Both the position numbers and the translations under genes were made by a program. DNA of 64,000 nt from Rhodopseudomonas palustris (GTDB lineage Bacteria; Pseudomonadota; Alphaproteobacteria; Rhizobiales; Xanthobacteraceae): positions 1 through 64,000 of the forward strand of contig NZ_QYYD01000004.1 of the NCBI RefSeq assembly GCF_003591005.1. The letters run 5' to 3'. Positions 27,855 through 37,904 of this stretch are shown piece by piece (the first letter of the stretch is position 1; each line of letters begins with the position of its first letter). The notes under the pieces are model-generated. The model ran no database searches, was not told the origin of the DNA, and was given only the letters and a program-made list of their open reading frames with translations.

Positions 27855-27900
27855 TCGGTCGTGGGGCAGGCCGCGAAGTAACGACCCGAGGAATCCGATC

Positions 27901-29580
27901 ATGAACGTCCAGCCTACAGCCGGAGCGGCGTCGCCGACCGGCGCTCGCCTGCGCAACGGCGGCGAACTTTTGATCGCGGCGCTGCGGTGCCACGGGGTCG
28001 ATCGGATGTTCGGCGTGCCGGGCGAAAGCGCGCTGCCGGTGTTCGACGCGGTGGCCGATGCTGAGGCCGGTGTGCGCTTCATCGTCTGCCGCCATGAGGC
28101 GACGGCGTCGCATATGGCCGAGGCCGATGGCAAGCTCACCGGTCGCCCCGGCGTGTGCATCGTCAGCCGCGGCCCGGGCGCGATGCACGCGATGGTCGGC
28201 GTGCACACCGCCTGGCAGGATTCGACGCCGATGCTGCTGCTGATCGGCCAGGTGCCGCGGGCGTATCGCGGCAGGGAGGCGTTTCAGGAGATCGACTACA
28301 CGGCGGTGCTCGGCAGCATGACCAAATGGGTCGCCGAGGTCGAATCCGCCGACCAGATCCCGACGATGGTGGCGCGCGCGTTTTCCGTTGCGCTGCAGGG
28401 CCGCCCGGGGCCGGTGGCGCTGGCGTTGCCGGAGGATGTGCTGAGCGACCTCAGCGACGCCGCCGACGTCGCGCCGATCGCGGTCGAGCGCGCCGCGCCG
28501 GCGCCGGCTGAGCTGCACGCGGCTCACGCGCTGCTGCAAAGCGCGCAGCGGCCGCTGATCATCGTCGGCAATCTCGGCTGGAGCCGGGCGGCCGCCGATG
28601 CGTTCGGCCGCTACGTCGAGAGTAACGATCTTCCCGTCGTCGCCGGCTTCCGCTCGCAGGACGTGCTCAGCAACGATTGCGATCAGTATCTCGGCGATCT
28701 CAGTCTCGGCTGCAGCCGCAAGCTGGTCGAGCGCGTCAAACAGGCGGATTGCCTGCTGGTGATCGGCGACCGGCTCGGCGACGTCACCACGCAGCACTAT
28801 TCGCTGTTCGAGCTGCCGGTGCCGCAGCAAACACTCATCCATGTCTTTCCCGACGCCGGTGAGCTTGGCCGTGTCTATACGCCGACGCTGGCGATCGAAG
28901 CCGATGCGTCGCGCTTCGTCGCGGCGCTGGCCGAGCTGCCGCCGCTCGAGCCGGCCGCGTGGGCGGACTGGCGCGCCGCCGGCCGCGCCGCCTATGTCGC
29001 GTATCAGAAGGCGCGGCCGCACGCCCCGCTGCTCGACGTTGCGGAAGTGATCACGCATCTGCGCGAGCGGTTGCCGTCCGACGCCATCGTCACCAACGGC
29101 GCCGGAAACTACACGATCTGGCTGCATCGCTACTTCCGCTATCGCGAGCTCGGCACCCAGATCGCGCCGAAGTCCGGCTCGATGGGCTATGGCCTGCCGG
29201 CCGCGATCGCCGCCAAGCTGCGCCATCCGGAGCGAGCCGTGGTCTGCCTCGCCGGCGACGGCTGCTTCATGATGGCGTCGCAGGAATTCGCGACGGCGAT
29301 CCGCGAGCAGTTGCCGATCGTCGTGATCATCGTCAACAACGCCGCCTACGGCTCGATCCGGATGCACCAGGAGAACCAGTTTCCCGGGCGGCCGAGCGGC
29401 ACGACGCTGACCAACCCTGATTTCGTCACGCTGGCGCAGAGCCACGGCGCCCACGCCGAAGCGATCGACAGCCACGCCGCCTTCCCGCAAGCGCTGCAGC
29501 GCGCGATCGCGGCCGACAGGCCTGCCGTGATCGAACTGCGCACCGACCCGCGTCAGCTGACGCCCGACCGGATGATCTAA
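27901..29580 (+). CDS. Thiamine-diphosphate-binding enzyme, acetolactate synthase large-subunit-like
   Basis: ThDP enzyme of 559 residues. The N-terminal Pyr domain has GVPGESALPVFDA and the catalytic-glutamate segment CRHEATASHMAEADGK (about 62-77). The central domain spans about 200-340. The C-terminal PP domain has the GDG-NN motif (AGDGCFMM, then about 24 residues to VNN). Without an ilvN-like partner it is probably not acetolactate synthase; benzoylformate-, oxalyl-CoA- or phosphonopyruvate-decarboxylase-like roles remain open. It lies 46 bases after the transporter genes and is probably co-transcribed. Confidence 0.87.
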   Translation: MNVQPTAGAASPTGARLRNGGELLIAALRCHGVDRMFGVPGESALPVFDAVADAEAGVRFIVCRHEATASHMAEADGKLTGRPGVCIVSRGPGAMHAMVGVHTAWQDSTPMLLLIGQVPRAYRGREAFQEIDYTAVLGSMTKWVAEVESADQIPTMVARAFSVALQGRPGPVALALPEDVLSDLSDAADVAPIAVERAAPAPAELHAAHALLQSAQRPLIIVGNLGWSRAAADAFGRYVESNDLPVVAGFRSQDVLSNDCDQYLGDLSLGCSRKLVERVKQADCLLVIGDRLGDVTTQHYSLFELPVPQQTLIHVFPDAGELGRVYTPTLAIEADASRFVAALAELPPLEPAAWADWRAAGRAAYVAYQKARPHAPLLDVAEVITHLRERLPSDAIVTNGAGNYTIWLHRYFRYRELGTQIAPKSGSMGYGLPAAIAAKLRHPERAVVCLAGDGCFMMASQEFATAIREQLPIVVIIVNNAAYGSIRMHQENQFPGRPSGTTLTNPDFVTLAQSHGAHAEAIDSHAAFPQALQRAIAADRPAVIELRTDPRQLTPDRMI

Positions 29581-29987
29581 CCGCCGCAACGCGCCGCGCC
29601 GCGGACGACCTTTTCGGGTCAGCTCTCAATCGCTTCGTCATGCCCGGCCTTGTGCCGGGCATCCACGCCTTGCTGACGGACATACAGAAAAGGCGTGGAT
29701 GGCCGGGACGAGCCCGGCCATGACGGGTTGAGGCGTGCGTAACTTTCCGAAACCTACCGATGGGTGGGAAAGTCGGCTTCAATCCCTGGGCGCACGGGCA
29801 TTGCCGACGGGCGTGAGCCCGATCCGCCCGCGACCTCTTCTCCGGCGCCAGCGCCCTTATCAGTTCGACAAAAAGCCCTGATTTCCCCGCCGGTTGCGCG
29901 ATGCTGCATCTGCGCTGTTGCTTTTTGCCCGTGGGCAATCCATGGTGCCGGCGCCCTACGATCGCCTTCTGCCCACCATAGGGGTTC
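29581..29987. other. Intergenic region before the HTH-methyltransferase gene
   Basis: No gene seen in 407 bp. After the palindromic repeat (29636-29725) there is an ACTTTCC/GGAAAGT arm pair (29742-29748 with 29767-29773). Nearer the gene lie the dyad TTGCCC-GT-GGGCAA (29925-29938) and the near-palindrome GGTGCCGGCGCC (29944-29955). The dyad could be an operator; a weak TTGCTT -35 at 29918-29923 would place it between -35 and -10. Confidence 0.5.
29636..29725. repeat. Palindromic intergenic repeat, family A, copy 3
   Basis: Near-identical to the copy at 24417-24505 and in the same orientation: CGTCATGCCCGGCC at the left and GGCCATGACG at the right, with arms CATCCACGCCTT/AAGGCGTGGATG. It lies just after the ThDP-enzyme gene and could stop its transcript. 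Confidence 0.9.
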
Positions 29988-31340
29988 ATGAAGAACGAGC
30001 AGCTCCTCGGTCGGATTTCGGACTATTGCCGCGTCGCGGGAATGGCTGAGACGACGTTTGGCCGGCGCTCGGTCAATGACGGCAAGCTGGTGCAGCGGCT
30101 GCGCGAGGGCAAGCGCATTACCGTCGACACGCTGGACCGGATTGAGGCGTTCGTCGCCGCCGGGCTCGGCAATCCGCCGCCGCCGCGCGGCCTGGTGGTG
30201 CCGCCGGAGCGGCGCGACCCGCGCAGCAATTTCCGCTTCTTCGAGAACCGCCAGAAATATCTGCTGTTCGTTCACACCTGCAGCGAGAAGCGGGTGGTGG
30301 CGGACCGCGTCACGCTGGAGCTGGGCAGCATCCATCCGCGGCCGCCGGCGCTGCGGGTGTTCGACGCCGGCTGCGGCGACGGCACCGTGCTGGCGCGGGT
30401 GCTGCGGGCGATGCACGGCCGCTTCCCGCACATGCCATTCTATGTCGCCGGCAAGGAGCTCAGCCTCGAGGATCTGCGGCTGACGCTGGACAAGGTGGCG
30501 GACCGGCTTTTCGAGCACCCGGCGTCGGTGTTCGTCTTCACCAATATGTACTACGCCGAAGCGCCGTGGCTGACGCCGGCATCGCCGACGGCGGCGGCCG
30601 GCATGATCTGGCACGAGGTGGCGCTGCGCGGCGACTCATCCGGCGAATTCGAGGCCCAGATCAACGAGCTGGCGCCGTTCCTGCAGGAGAACTGGCGCGC
30701 CCGGGTCAGCCCGCATTCCGGCATGCCGGTCTACGAACGCCCGGTGGCGATCGTGCTGTACCGAGAAGACCATCGCTTCCTGCTCGATTCGATCATCCCG
30801 CGTGCCGGCAAGACCGAGGCGAATTTCGACCTGATCATCGCCTCGCAGCCGTACCGCGCGAAAGCCAGCGTCAACTTTCGGGCGAAGCGGATCATCGCGC
30901 CGCTGGCGCGGGCGCTGCGCGCCGGCGGGCGGCTGATCGGAATTCACTCTCACGGCCACGACCCGGGGTTGGAAATCGTCCGCGCGGTGTGGCCGGACGA
31001 AAATCCGTTCTCGGTCAGCCGCCACGAATTGCTGCGGGCGGTGAAGTACGAGTTGGGGGCCGCCGGCCGGGACCTCAACTTTAACGCTTATGCGGATAGC
31101 CGGTCGATCTTTCGCTATGATATGGAGGCGCTACCGAACGAAGTCACAGGGGCCATCGGCAATTCGACGGCCTTTGCAGCCTGGAACGCCGCGGTTTATG
31201 TCGCCCAGATCGAAGACGACCGGCTGACGGAGACGACACAGGGCGGCCACTATCTGGAAGCGACCAGGGAAGTTCTGCGCAAGCACAGCGGGCTCTGGTT
31301 CTACGACGAATCCTACGTCATCTCGCGTCGGCGCGATTGA
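29988..31340 (+). CDS. HTH domain - SAM-dependent methyltransferase-like fusion protein upstream of metK
   Basis: Protein of 450 residues. Residues about 1-65 look like a Cro/CI-type helix-turn-helix (YCRVAGMAETTFGRR, then GKRITVDTLDRIEAFVAAG). From about 115 a class I methyltransferase-like core begins with the SAM-binding glycine motif LRVFDAGCGDGTVLARVL. Later strands include FDLIIASQPYRAK and RAGGRLIGIHSHG. It lies 57 bases before metK on the same strand, with ahcY next. It could be a SAM-responsive regulator of the SAM cycle, or a methyltransferase whose N-domain only binds DNA. Substrate unknown; ATG 29988 follows AGGGG. Confidence 0.75.
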   Translation: MKNEQLLGRISDYCRVAGMAETTFGRRSVNDGKLVQRLREGKRITVDTLDRIEAFVAAGLGNPPPPRGLVVPPERRDPRSNFRFFENRQKYLLFVHTCSEKRVVADRVTLELGSIHPRPPALRVFDAGCGDGTVLARVLRAMHGRFPHMPFYVAGKELSLEDLRLTLDKVADRLFEHPASVFVFTNMYYAEAPWLTPASPTAAAGMIWHEVALRGDSSGEFEAQINELAPFLQENWRARVSPHSGMPVYERPVAIVLYREDHRFLLDSIIPRAGKTEANFDLIIASQPYRAKASVNFRAKRIIAPLARALRAGGRLIGIHSHGHDPGLEIVRAVWPDENPFSVSRHELLRAVKYELGAAGRDLNFNAYADSRSIFRYDMEALPNEVTGAIGNSTAFAAWNAAVYVAQIEDDRLTETTQGGHYLEATREVLRKHSGLWFYDESYVISRRRD

Positions 31341-31367
31341 CTTCTCAGGGATAACATTCACGAAACG

Positions 31368-31382
31368 CCGCCGTGTTGGCGG
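31368..31382 (+). promoter_or_regulatory. Hairpin in the metK leader next to the ribosome site
   Basis: CCGCC (31368-31372) pairs with GGCGG (31378-31382) around a GTGTT loop, ending two bases before the AAGGGG ribosome site (31385-31390) of metK. It could modulate translation. I could not match it to the consensus of a known SAM riboswitch class. Confidence 0.3.
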
Positions 31383-31397
31383 ACAAGGGGTTGGTAC

Positions 31398-32594
<1,197 letters not shown>

Positions 32595-32610
32595 GGAAGC
32601 ACGGCTTCTA

Positions 32611-32757
32611 ACCTCTCCCCGCTTGCGGGGAGAGGTCGCCCGGCGTAGCGCAGCGAAGCCGGGCGGGTGAGGGGGGCGCCTCCGCGCAGCCGAGCCGCTC
32701 GGGCTCGCGGAGACGCCCCCTCATCCCAGCCTTCTCCCCGCCAGCGGGGAGAAGGAG
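32611..32757. repeat. Hairpin-rich palindromic cluster between metK and ahcY
   Basis: Several stems follow one another. ACCTCTCCCCG/CGGGGAGAGGT is an 11-pair stem with a four-base loop (32611-32636). GCCCGGC pairs with GCCGGGC near 32638-32664. A long GC-rich stem with ends GGGGGCG and CGCCCCC spans about 32672-32720. CTTCTCCCC pairs with GGGGAGAAG near 32731-32757. The first stem could end the metK transcript although no T-run follows. Similar CTCTCCCCGC elements are widespread in related genomes. Confidence 0.8.
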
Positions 32758-32834
32758 CAGGCAGTGCCTCAAAGTGCCCGAATTAGTTTGTAGTGCTCAG
32801 GTCGTCTGACACCGACATCAGGAAACCCATCCGC

Positions 32835-34265
32835 ATGACCGCCACCGCCAAGAAGTCCAACTTCACCGACTACATCGTCAAGGATATCGGCCTCGCCGAA
32901 TTCGGCCGCAAGGAGATCTCGCTGGCCGAGACCGAAATGCCCGGCCTGATGGCGACCCGCGAGGAATACGGCCCGAAGCAGCCGCTCAAGGGCGCCCGCA
33001 TCGCCGGCTCGCTGCACATGACGATTCAGACCGCGGTGCTGATCGAGACGCTGGTGGCGCTCGGCGCCGACGTGCGCTGGGTGTCGTGCAACATCTATTC
33101 GACCCAGGACCACGCCGCCGCGGCGATCGCCGCTGCCGGCATTCCTGTGTTCGCCATCAAGGGCGAGAGCCTCGAGGATTACTGGGCCTACACCGCCCGG
33201 ATGTTCGACTGGCACGGCGGCGGCACCCCGAACATGATCCTCGATGACGGCGGCGACGCCACCATGTACGTGCATCTCGGCCTGCGCGCCGAGAACGGCG
33301 ACACCGCCTTCCTCGACAAGCCGGGCTCCGACGAGGAAGTGATCTTCTTCGCGCTCCTGAAGAAGCAGCTCAAGGAGAAGCCGAAGGGTTACTTCGCCGA
33401 GATCGCCAAGAACATCATGGGCGTCTCCGAAGAGACCACCACCGGCGTGCATCGCCTCTACGACATGCAGAAGGCCGGCACACTGCTGTGGCCCGCCATC
33501 AACGTCAACGACTCGGTCACCAAGTCGAAATTCGACAACCTCTATGGTTGCCGTGAATCGCTGGTCGACGGCATCCGCCGCGGCACCGACGTGATGATGT
33601 CCGGCAAGGTCGCGATGGTCGCCGGCTTCGGCGACGTCGGCAAGGGCTCGGCGGCGTCGCTGCGCCAAGCCGGCGCCCGCGTCATGGTGTCGGAAGTCGA
33701 TCCGATCTGCGCGCTGCAGGCGGCGATGGAAGGCTATCAGGTCGTGACCATGGAGGACGCGGCGCCGATCGCCGACATCTTCGTCACCGCCACCGGCAAC
33801 AAGGACATCATCACCATCGAGCACATGCGTGCGATGAAGGATCGCGCCATCGTCTGCAACATCGGCCACTTCGACAACGAGATTCAGATCGCGCATCTGA
33901 AGAACCTGAAGTGGGACAACATCAAGCCGCAGGTCGACGAGATCACTTTCCCGGACGGCAAACGCATCGTGCTGCTGTCGGAAGGCCGCCTCGTCAACCT
34001 CGGCAACGCCACCGGCCATCCGTCCTTCGTGATGTCGGCGTCGTTCACCAATCAGACGCTGGCGCAGATCGAACTGTTCGCCAACAACAAGGACGGCAAG
34101 TACAAGAAGGAAGTCTACGTCCTGCCGAAGAGCCTCGACGAAAAAGTCGCCCGCCTCCACCTCGCCAAGATCGGCGTCAAGCTGACCGAACTGCGCAAGG
34201 ACCAGGCGGACTACATCGGCGTCAAGGTCGAGGGGCCGTTCAAGGCGGAGCATTATCGGTATTGA
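32835..34265 (+). CDS. ahcY: Adenosylhomocysteinase
   Basis: Hydrolyses S-adenosylhomocysteine to adenosine and homocysteine, relieving product inhibition of methyltransferases; 476 residues. Family landmarks are [24 protein letters not shown]-equivalent [13 protein letters not shown], the NAD-binding [20 protein letters not shown] near 260-280 and the C-end [19 protein letters not shown], which completes the neighbouring subunit's site. ATG 32835 follows AGGAAAC; the GTG at 32793 lacks support. It is separated from metK by the hairpin cluster, so it may have its own promoter. Confidence 0.97.
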   Translation: MTATAKKSNFTDYIVKDIGLAEFGRKEISLAETEMPGLMATREEYGPKQPLKGARIAGSLHMTIQTAVLIETLVALGADVRWVSCNIYSTQDHAAAAIAAAGIPVFAIKGESLEDYWAYTARMFDWHGGGTPNMILDDGGDATMYVHLGLRAENGDTAFLDKPGSDEEVIFFALLKKQLKEKPKGYFAEIAKNIMGVSEETTTGVHRLYDMQKAGTLLWPAINVNDSVTKSKFDNLYGCRESLVDGIRRGTDVMMSGKVAMVAGFGDVGKGSAASLRQAGARVMVSEVDPICALQAAMEGYQVVTMEDAAPIADIFVTATGNKDIITIEHMRAMKDRAIVCNIGHFDNEIQIAHLKNLKWDNIKPQVDEITFPDGKRIVLLSEGRLVNLGNATGHPSFVMSASFTNQTLAQIELFANNKDGKYKKEVYVLPKSLDEKVARLHLAKIGVKLTELRKDQADYIGVKVEGPFKAEHYRY

Positions 34266-34354
34266 TGGGGGAGGGCGGTCGCGATTGGCGCGGCCGCTGC
34301 TACTCGCTCAGAGCGTCATAGCCGGGCTTGACCCGGCCAACCATCGGACTAACG

Positions 34355-34384
34355 ACAAAGCCCCGGAGCGATCCGGGGCTTTGT
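34355..34384. terminator. Bidirectional terminator-like hairpin after ahcY
   Basis: ACAAAGCCCCGGA (34355-34367) and TCCGGGGCTTTGT (34372-34384) form a 13-pair perfect stem with a GCGA loop. The A/T-rich stem ends supply short T-runs on both strands. It sits 90 bases past ahcY and abuts the stop of the decayed gene on the other strand. Confidence 0.75.
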
Positions 34385-34882
34385 TATGCGAATGGGGTGT
34401 TCTGGTTTACAAGATTGAGCCCCTTGCGAGCGCTGACATCGTTGCCATCTGGCCAGACCGCACTTATCGGACCGTCCTGCGATACGACGTAAACGCGCCA
34501 ATCGAGCTCCCTGACTAATGAATTTGATCGCTGAGCGATGACGCATGCCGAACTGATTTGAATCTAGAGGCTCTCCGAGCCGGTTCATTTCTTCGTCGTC
34601 TTGGACGTCGATGATGCGGGTATTCTCTTTGAGCCGAGCGGTGATTTCAGCTCCGAAGCCAAGTACTTTTAGATCTTCTGAGATCGCAATTGCCCCATCG
34701 CAGCCAGATAATCTGGCTACAAACCGGCGCCCTTCCACGAGCAATTCGTACTCGTGGGTCAAGCGAAGATCAGCGTGAGAGATGCTTTCTCGGCTTACGT
34801 CCTTGTCAACCGTCTGCCTTGTGACGAGATCCCAAAAGTGATGGCCGGCATTGATGAACGAGATGAAAGCGTCCCGCAGCAC
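34384..34882 (-). pseudogene. Decayed DACNV-type sensor protein (DisA_N-like fold), truncated and frameshifted
   Basis: The minus-strand frame from about 34882 encodes CDGAIAISEDLKVLGFGAEI and GMRHRSAIKF, matching the C-terminal part of putative sensor domain (DACNV) proteins with the DGA and RHR motifs of the diadenylate cyclase fold. After RHRSAIKF the frame is lost. One base on, another frame reads ELDWRVYVVSQDG and PISAVWPDG, the expected next strand, up to a TAA at 34384-34386. The shift lies at CCC 34509-34511. The usual N-terminal region of some 150 or more residues is absent, and the frame stops being similar at the repeat at 34891. Sequencing error could explain the shift but not the truncation. 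Confidence 0.7.
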
Positions 34883-34890
34883 GTCAGCCC

Positions 34891-34982
34891 GTAGGGCGGA
34901 TTGGCGCAGCGTAATCCGCCATTGCGTGGAGACAAGCGCTATGGCTGTTCGGCGGGTTACGCCTTCGGTTAACCCGCCCTAT
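34891..34982. repeat. Inverted repeat with TAGGGCGG/CCGCCCTA ends
   Basis: TAGGGCGG near 34892-34899 pairs with CCGCCCTA near 34974-34981. GGCGGATT/AATCCGCC and GGCGGGTTA/TAACCCGCC sub-hairpins lie inside each half. It adjoins the truncated end of the decayed DACNV gene, so insertion or recombination at this element may have removed the gene start. Confidence 0.75.
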
Positions 34983-35035
34983 GATGGCCCTTCCGCTCGC
35001 GCGGTTCGGACGACGTCCAGGATCGATCAGGAGCA

Positions 35036-35653
35036 TCACAGATCGAGGTCGCGCGTCCGCACGGGCTGGCGCGAAAACTCACCGTCGTCCTGCGGCATCG
35101 CCAGCAAGGCATCGGCGAACGGCACCTCGCGTGCCCGCTCGTTCCGTCCCCGCCACCACAGCCACAACAGCACCCCACCAAACACCGGAATGCCGATATC
35201 CGTATAGAACACCACCCCCGCATTGCCCGCGGCGAAATTGTGCTGCGTTGCCATCTGATAGATGTGACCGGCGGCGGCGCCGAGCGAGAACACGCTGGCG
35301 CCGAGGATGGCGGCGAGGCGGAGGTCGAAGCTGCGGAAGGCGGCGAGGAAGCCGACGACGGAGAAGCCGAGGCTGGCGGTGGCGACTTCGAACTGGAACG
35401 GACTATCTGCCCAGCCGATGAAGGCCGCGGACATCTTGCCGAAAAAGCCGTGCATGACGAAGTTGTAGAAGTAACAGACGCCGATCGACCAGAACACGTG
35501 CCAGGCCAGCAGCTTGTCGATCACCTCCGGCGATCGCAGCGGTCTTGGTGCGCGTGCGATTGCGACCAGCGCGAACAGCAGACCGGCGACGAGGAAGCTC
35601 AGCGAGAAGTTCGACAGCACGAATACGATCGTCGCCTTGATCACTTCCGCCAT
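35036..35653 (-). CDS. Membrane protein, DUF6790-like
   Basis: Integral membrane protein of 205 residues with about six hydrophobic segments (VFVLSNFSLSFLVAGLLFALV, WHVFWSIGVCYFYNFVMHGFF and four more) and a charged cytoplasmic C-end. It resembles conserved alphaproteobacterial proteins of the DUF6790 type; function unknown. ATG 35653 was chosen because GAGAAGG lies just upstream; the longer frame adds 25 non-hydrophobic residues. No obvious operon partner. Confidence 0.75.
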   Translation of the reverse strand: MAEVIKATIVFVLSNFSLSFLVAGLLFALVAIARAPRPLRSPEVIDKLLAWHVFWSIGVCYFYNFVMHGFFGKMSAAFIGWADSPFQFEVATASLGFSVVGFLAAFRSFDLRLAAILGASVFSLGAAAGHIYQMATQHNFAAGNAGVVFYTDIGIPVFGGVLLWLWWRGRNERAREVPFADALLAMPQDDGEFSRQPVRTRDLDL

Positions 35654-35923
35654 GCCGCCTTCTCCGATCGGTGACGAGACCCGCCCCACCACGCCCATGC
35701 GCGGGCGATCGGGGACTGATAGCATCAATTCGGATGCGAGTAGTCAAGCGTAGTGCGGATGAGCGTAGCGCTGTCCGTTTGGTCGGAGACGGTCGGTGAT
35801 CGCGGATCGCCATGCGGGTCGCCGATCGGGTCGGGGGCCTGATGCCGTGCCTGTGACATCCGCGATATAGTGCGCGAGTGGCCCGCGGCGTTGCCGGCTC
35901 GCGGCCCTCCAGGGCCTGCGATC

Positions 35924-36322
35924 TCACGCTCGCCGCCACCTGTTCACCACCCGGATCGCGCCCCAGGCTCCCGTCAGCGTCACGATCATCGTCGCGGCGA
36001 GTGCCGCCGCCATCACCAGGCAGCCGGCGGCGGCGATCGACGTCGAGCCGCGCACGAACGGGCTGAGCAGCAACGTCGCCGCCATACCACCGAGCGGGGC
36101 CGCCAGAAAGGCGCCGGTGAAGGCGAGCAGAATATTGACGATCCAGCCGAGCGGACCGCGCTGCCTGCGCCAGGCCTCGTGGATGGCGACCGCCAGCGCG
36201 CCGACAAACAGCGCCAGCGCGATCACCAGCGGACCGCCGACGCTGCCCGGCGGGATCGCTCCGCTGGCTTGGAGAAACAGCACGAAGAGAACCGCGAACA
36301 GCACCAGATAGGGCATGGGCAT
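35924..36322 (-). CDS. Small hydrophobic membrane protein, function unknown
   Basis: 132 residues with four clear hydrophobic segments (about 5-20, 30-47, 60-85 and 95-120) separated by short basic loops (HEAWRRQRG, VNRWRRA at the C-end). The positive-inside pattern is consistent with a real membrane protein. No family recognised. An internal ATG two codons downstream is possible. It sits alone between the DUF6790-like and M23 genes, all minus-strand. Confidence 0.55.
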   Translation of the reverse strand: MPMPYLVLFAVLFVLFLQASGAIPPGSVGGPLVIALALFVGALAVAIHEAWRRQRGPLGWIVNILLAFTGAFLAAPLGGMAATLLLSPFVRGSTSIAAAGCLVMAAALAATMIVTLTGAWGAIRVVNRWRRA

Positions 36323-36511
36323 CGTCCGGCTTGTGTCGGCGGCGGCGTCGTGACGCTAAACGGTCGGCGCGACCGCAAGGCCGCCGGCGTCGTCAGCGCC
36401 GCGTTCCTGTCCCTGCTATGTCCGGCGATGCGGCGTTTGCGTTCAATGCGGAGACGCGACGCGCCCGTGTCTGGTCCGCGGTCATGGCGCTGCGGCCGCT
36501 GGATCGGCCGC

Positions 36512-37483
36512 TCAACGCAGTTCGGCGTCGAAGCTGCGTTGCAGAACTTTGCTGCCGTCGGGGCGGGTGATGGTGTAGGTCGCGCTGAGGCGGCCGGTCA
36601 GGGCGACGCGGCGCTTGCCGAGCGCGATGAAGGCTTGGGCCTTGTTGCTGTCCGAGGGCGGGAAGGTTCGTTCCACCAACACCTTGCCGTCGGCATCGAC
36701 CACCTTCAGCGCCTGCACGTCGCCGGCGCGCAGACCGATGGTGCGAGCGTAGGCGATGATCGGGCCGTTGTCGGAGAGTTCGTTGGACTGCCCCTGTTCG
36801 ATCGACTGCATCGTCACCGGCCGAGACGAGAAGCCGACATTGAGCACTTCGGTGGGGCGATAGTGCAGCTGCGGCTGCAGCGCCGGCTGCCACAGCGACG
36901 GCCCTTCGCCGCACGCCGCGCCGGCCGGGTAGGCAAACGGATCGACGATCTTGCCGTCCTTGCGGATGCTGACGTGAACATGCGGAAACGCGGTGTCGCC
37001 TGACAGGCCGACCCGGCCGAGTGTCTCGCCGGCCTTCACCAACTGCCCCGGCCTGACCACAAGGCTCGCTTTCGCCAGGTGGCAATATTGCGACGTCCAG
37101 CCTTCGGCGTGCCGAACGACCAGTCCATTGCCGCATTCCTGGCCGCGCACGGCCTCGCGCCCGGTCACCTGCGTTGAAACGTCAGGCATCGAATCCCGCG
37201 TGCGTTCGACGACGCCGTCGGCGACCGCCAACACAGCCACGCCGCGCTGTTGCGTCGCCGTATCGGGCAGCCGGAAGTCGGTGCCGTTGTGGGTGTCGTA
37301 ACTACGCGGCCCGCAATGATAGTCGCGTGTGCCTGCGGTGCTGTCGTGGTCGACGTAGTTCTGGATGAAGCAATCGGTCCCGACCGTGCAGGCGATCGGC
37401 AGCGACAGCACCGGATCGGCGGCTGCCGAGTTGCATGCGACAACAACAGCCGCCGCCAGGACCGGCACGATCGATCGATGCAT
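36512..37483 (-). CDS. M23 family (LytM) metallopeptidase, secreted
   Basis: Exported protein of 323 residues. A signal peptide covers about residues 1-22 (hydrophobic AAAVVVACNSAAA). The peptidase domain retains the zinc ligands: His and Asp in THNGTDFRLP and the HxH in FPHVHVSIR, so it should be an active peptidoglycan endopeptidase rather than an EnvC-type inactive form. A beta-rich C-terminal domain of about 120 residues follows, unassigned. ATG 37483 starts the signal peptide; the upstream extension is not signal-like. Confidence 0.88.
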   Translation of the reverse strand: MHRSIVPVLAAAVVVACNSAAADPVLSLPIACTVGTDCFIQNYVDHDSTAGTRDYHCGPRSYDTHNGTDFRLPDTATQQRGVAVLAVADGVVERTRDSMPDVSTQVTGREAVRGQECGNGLVVRHAEGWTSQYCHLAKASLVVRPGQLVKAGETLGRVGLSGDTAFPHVHVSIRKDGKIVDPFAYPAGAACGEGPSLWQPALQPQLHYRPTEVLNVGFSSRPVTMQSIEQGQSNELSDNGPIIAYARTIGLRAGDVQALKVVDADGKVLVERTFPPSDSNKAQAFIALGKRRVALTGRLSATYTITRPDGSKVLQRSFDAELR

Positions 37484-37697
37484 ATTTGAGACTTCCGAAT
37501 GTTCGCGCGGCGCACGATCACCATTGCAGCGATTTGCGCCGCCGGTGTGGCGATCTGCGGCCCCGGCGCAGTCGATGACCGATAGACGTGCCCGCGACGA
37601 TCGATCGTTTGATACACATGTCACGGTGCTACGCCGTGATTGGCGATTTATTAACCGCGTCACGGCATCGTTCCCGCAACGCAATAGGAGTTTTGAG

Positions 37698-37904
37698 ATG
37701 CAGGACATGGACCAGGCGATCCGCGAGCGTGCTTACCACATGTGGAACGAAGCCGGCCGGCCGGAAGGCAATGCCGACGCGTTCTGGCTGAGCGCGCAGC
37801 GCGAATTGCTGGCGCAGTCGCTCACCCAGATCGCCACCGTCAAAACCGCCGCGCCGAAGCCCGCCGCGAAGAAAGCCGCGTCGCGCAAGCGCAAGGCGGC
37901 GTAA
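37698..37904 (+). CDS. DUF2934 family small protein
   Basis: 68 residues: an N-terminal DUF2934 motif (IRERAYHMWNEAGRPEGNADAFW) followed by a lysine/alanine-rich basic tail (KPAAKKAASRKRKAA). Such proteins are common in rhizobia and relatives, and their role is unknown; the tail suggests nucleic acid binding. AGGAG lies seven bases before the ATG. Divergent from the M23 gene. Confidence 0.85.
   Translation: MQDMDQAIRERAYHMWNEAGRPEGNADAFWLSAQRELLAQSLTQIATVKTAAPKPAAKKAASRKRKAA

Noticed and set aside
27760-29589. 609-codon minus-strand open frame
   Set aside because: Antisense to the ThDP enzyme, whose motifs are intact; no ribosome site or family features.
31341-31397. Known SAM-II or SAM/SAH riboswitch before metK
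   Set aside because: The short leader has one stem near the ribosome site, but I could not recognise the conserved core of either class.
34285-34518. 77-codon plus-strand frame after ahcY
   Set aside because: It crosses the ahcY terminator hairpin and is antisense to the recognisable DACNV remnant.
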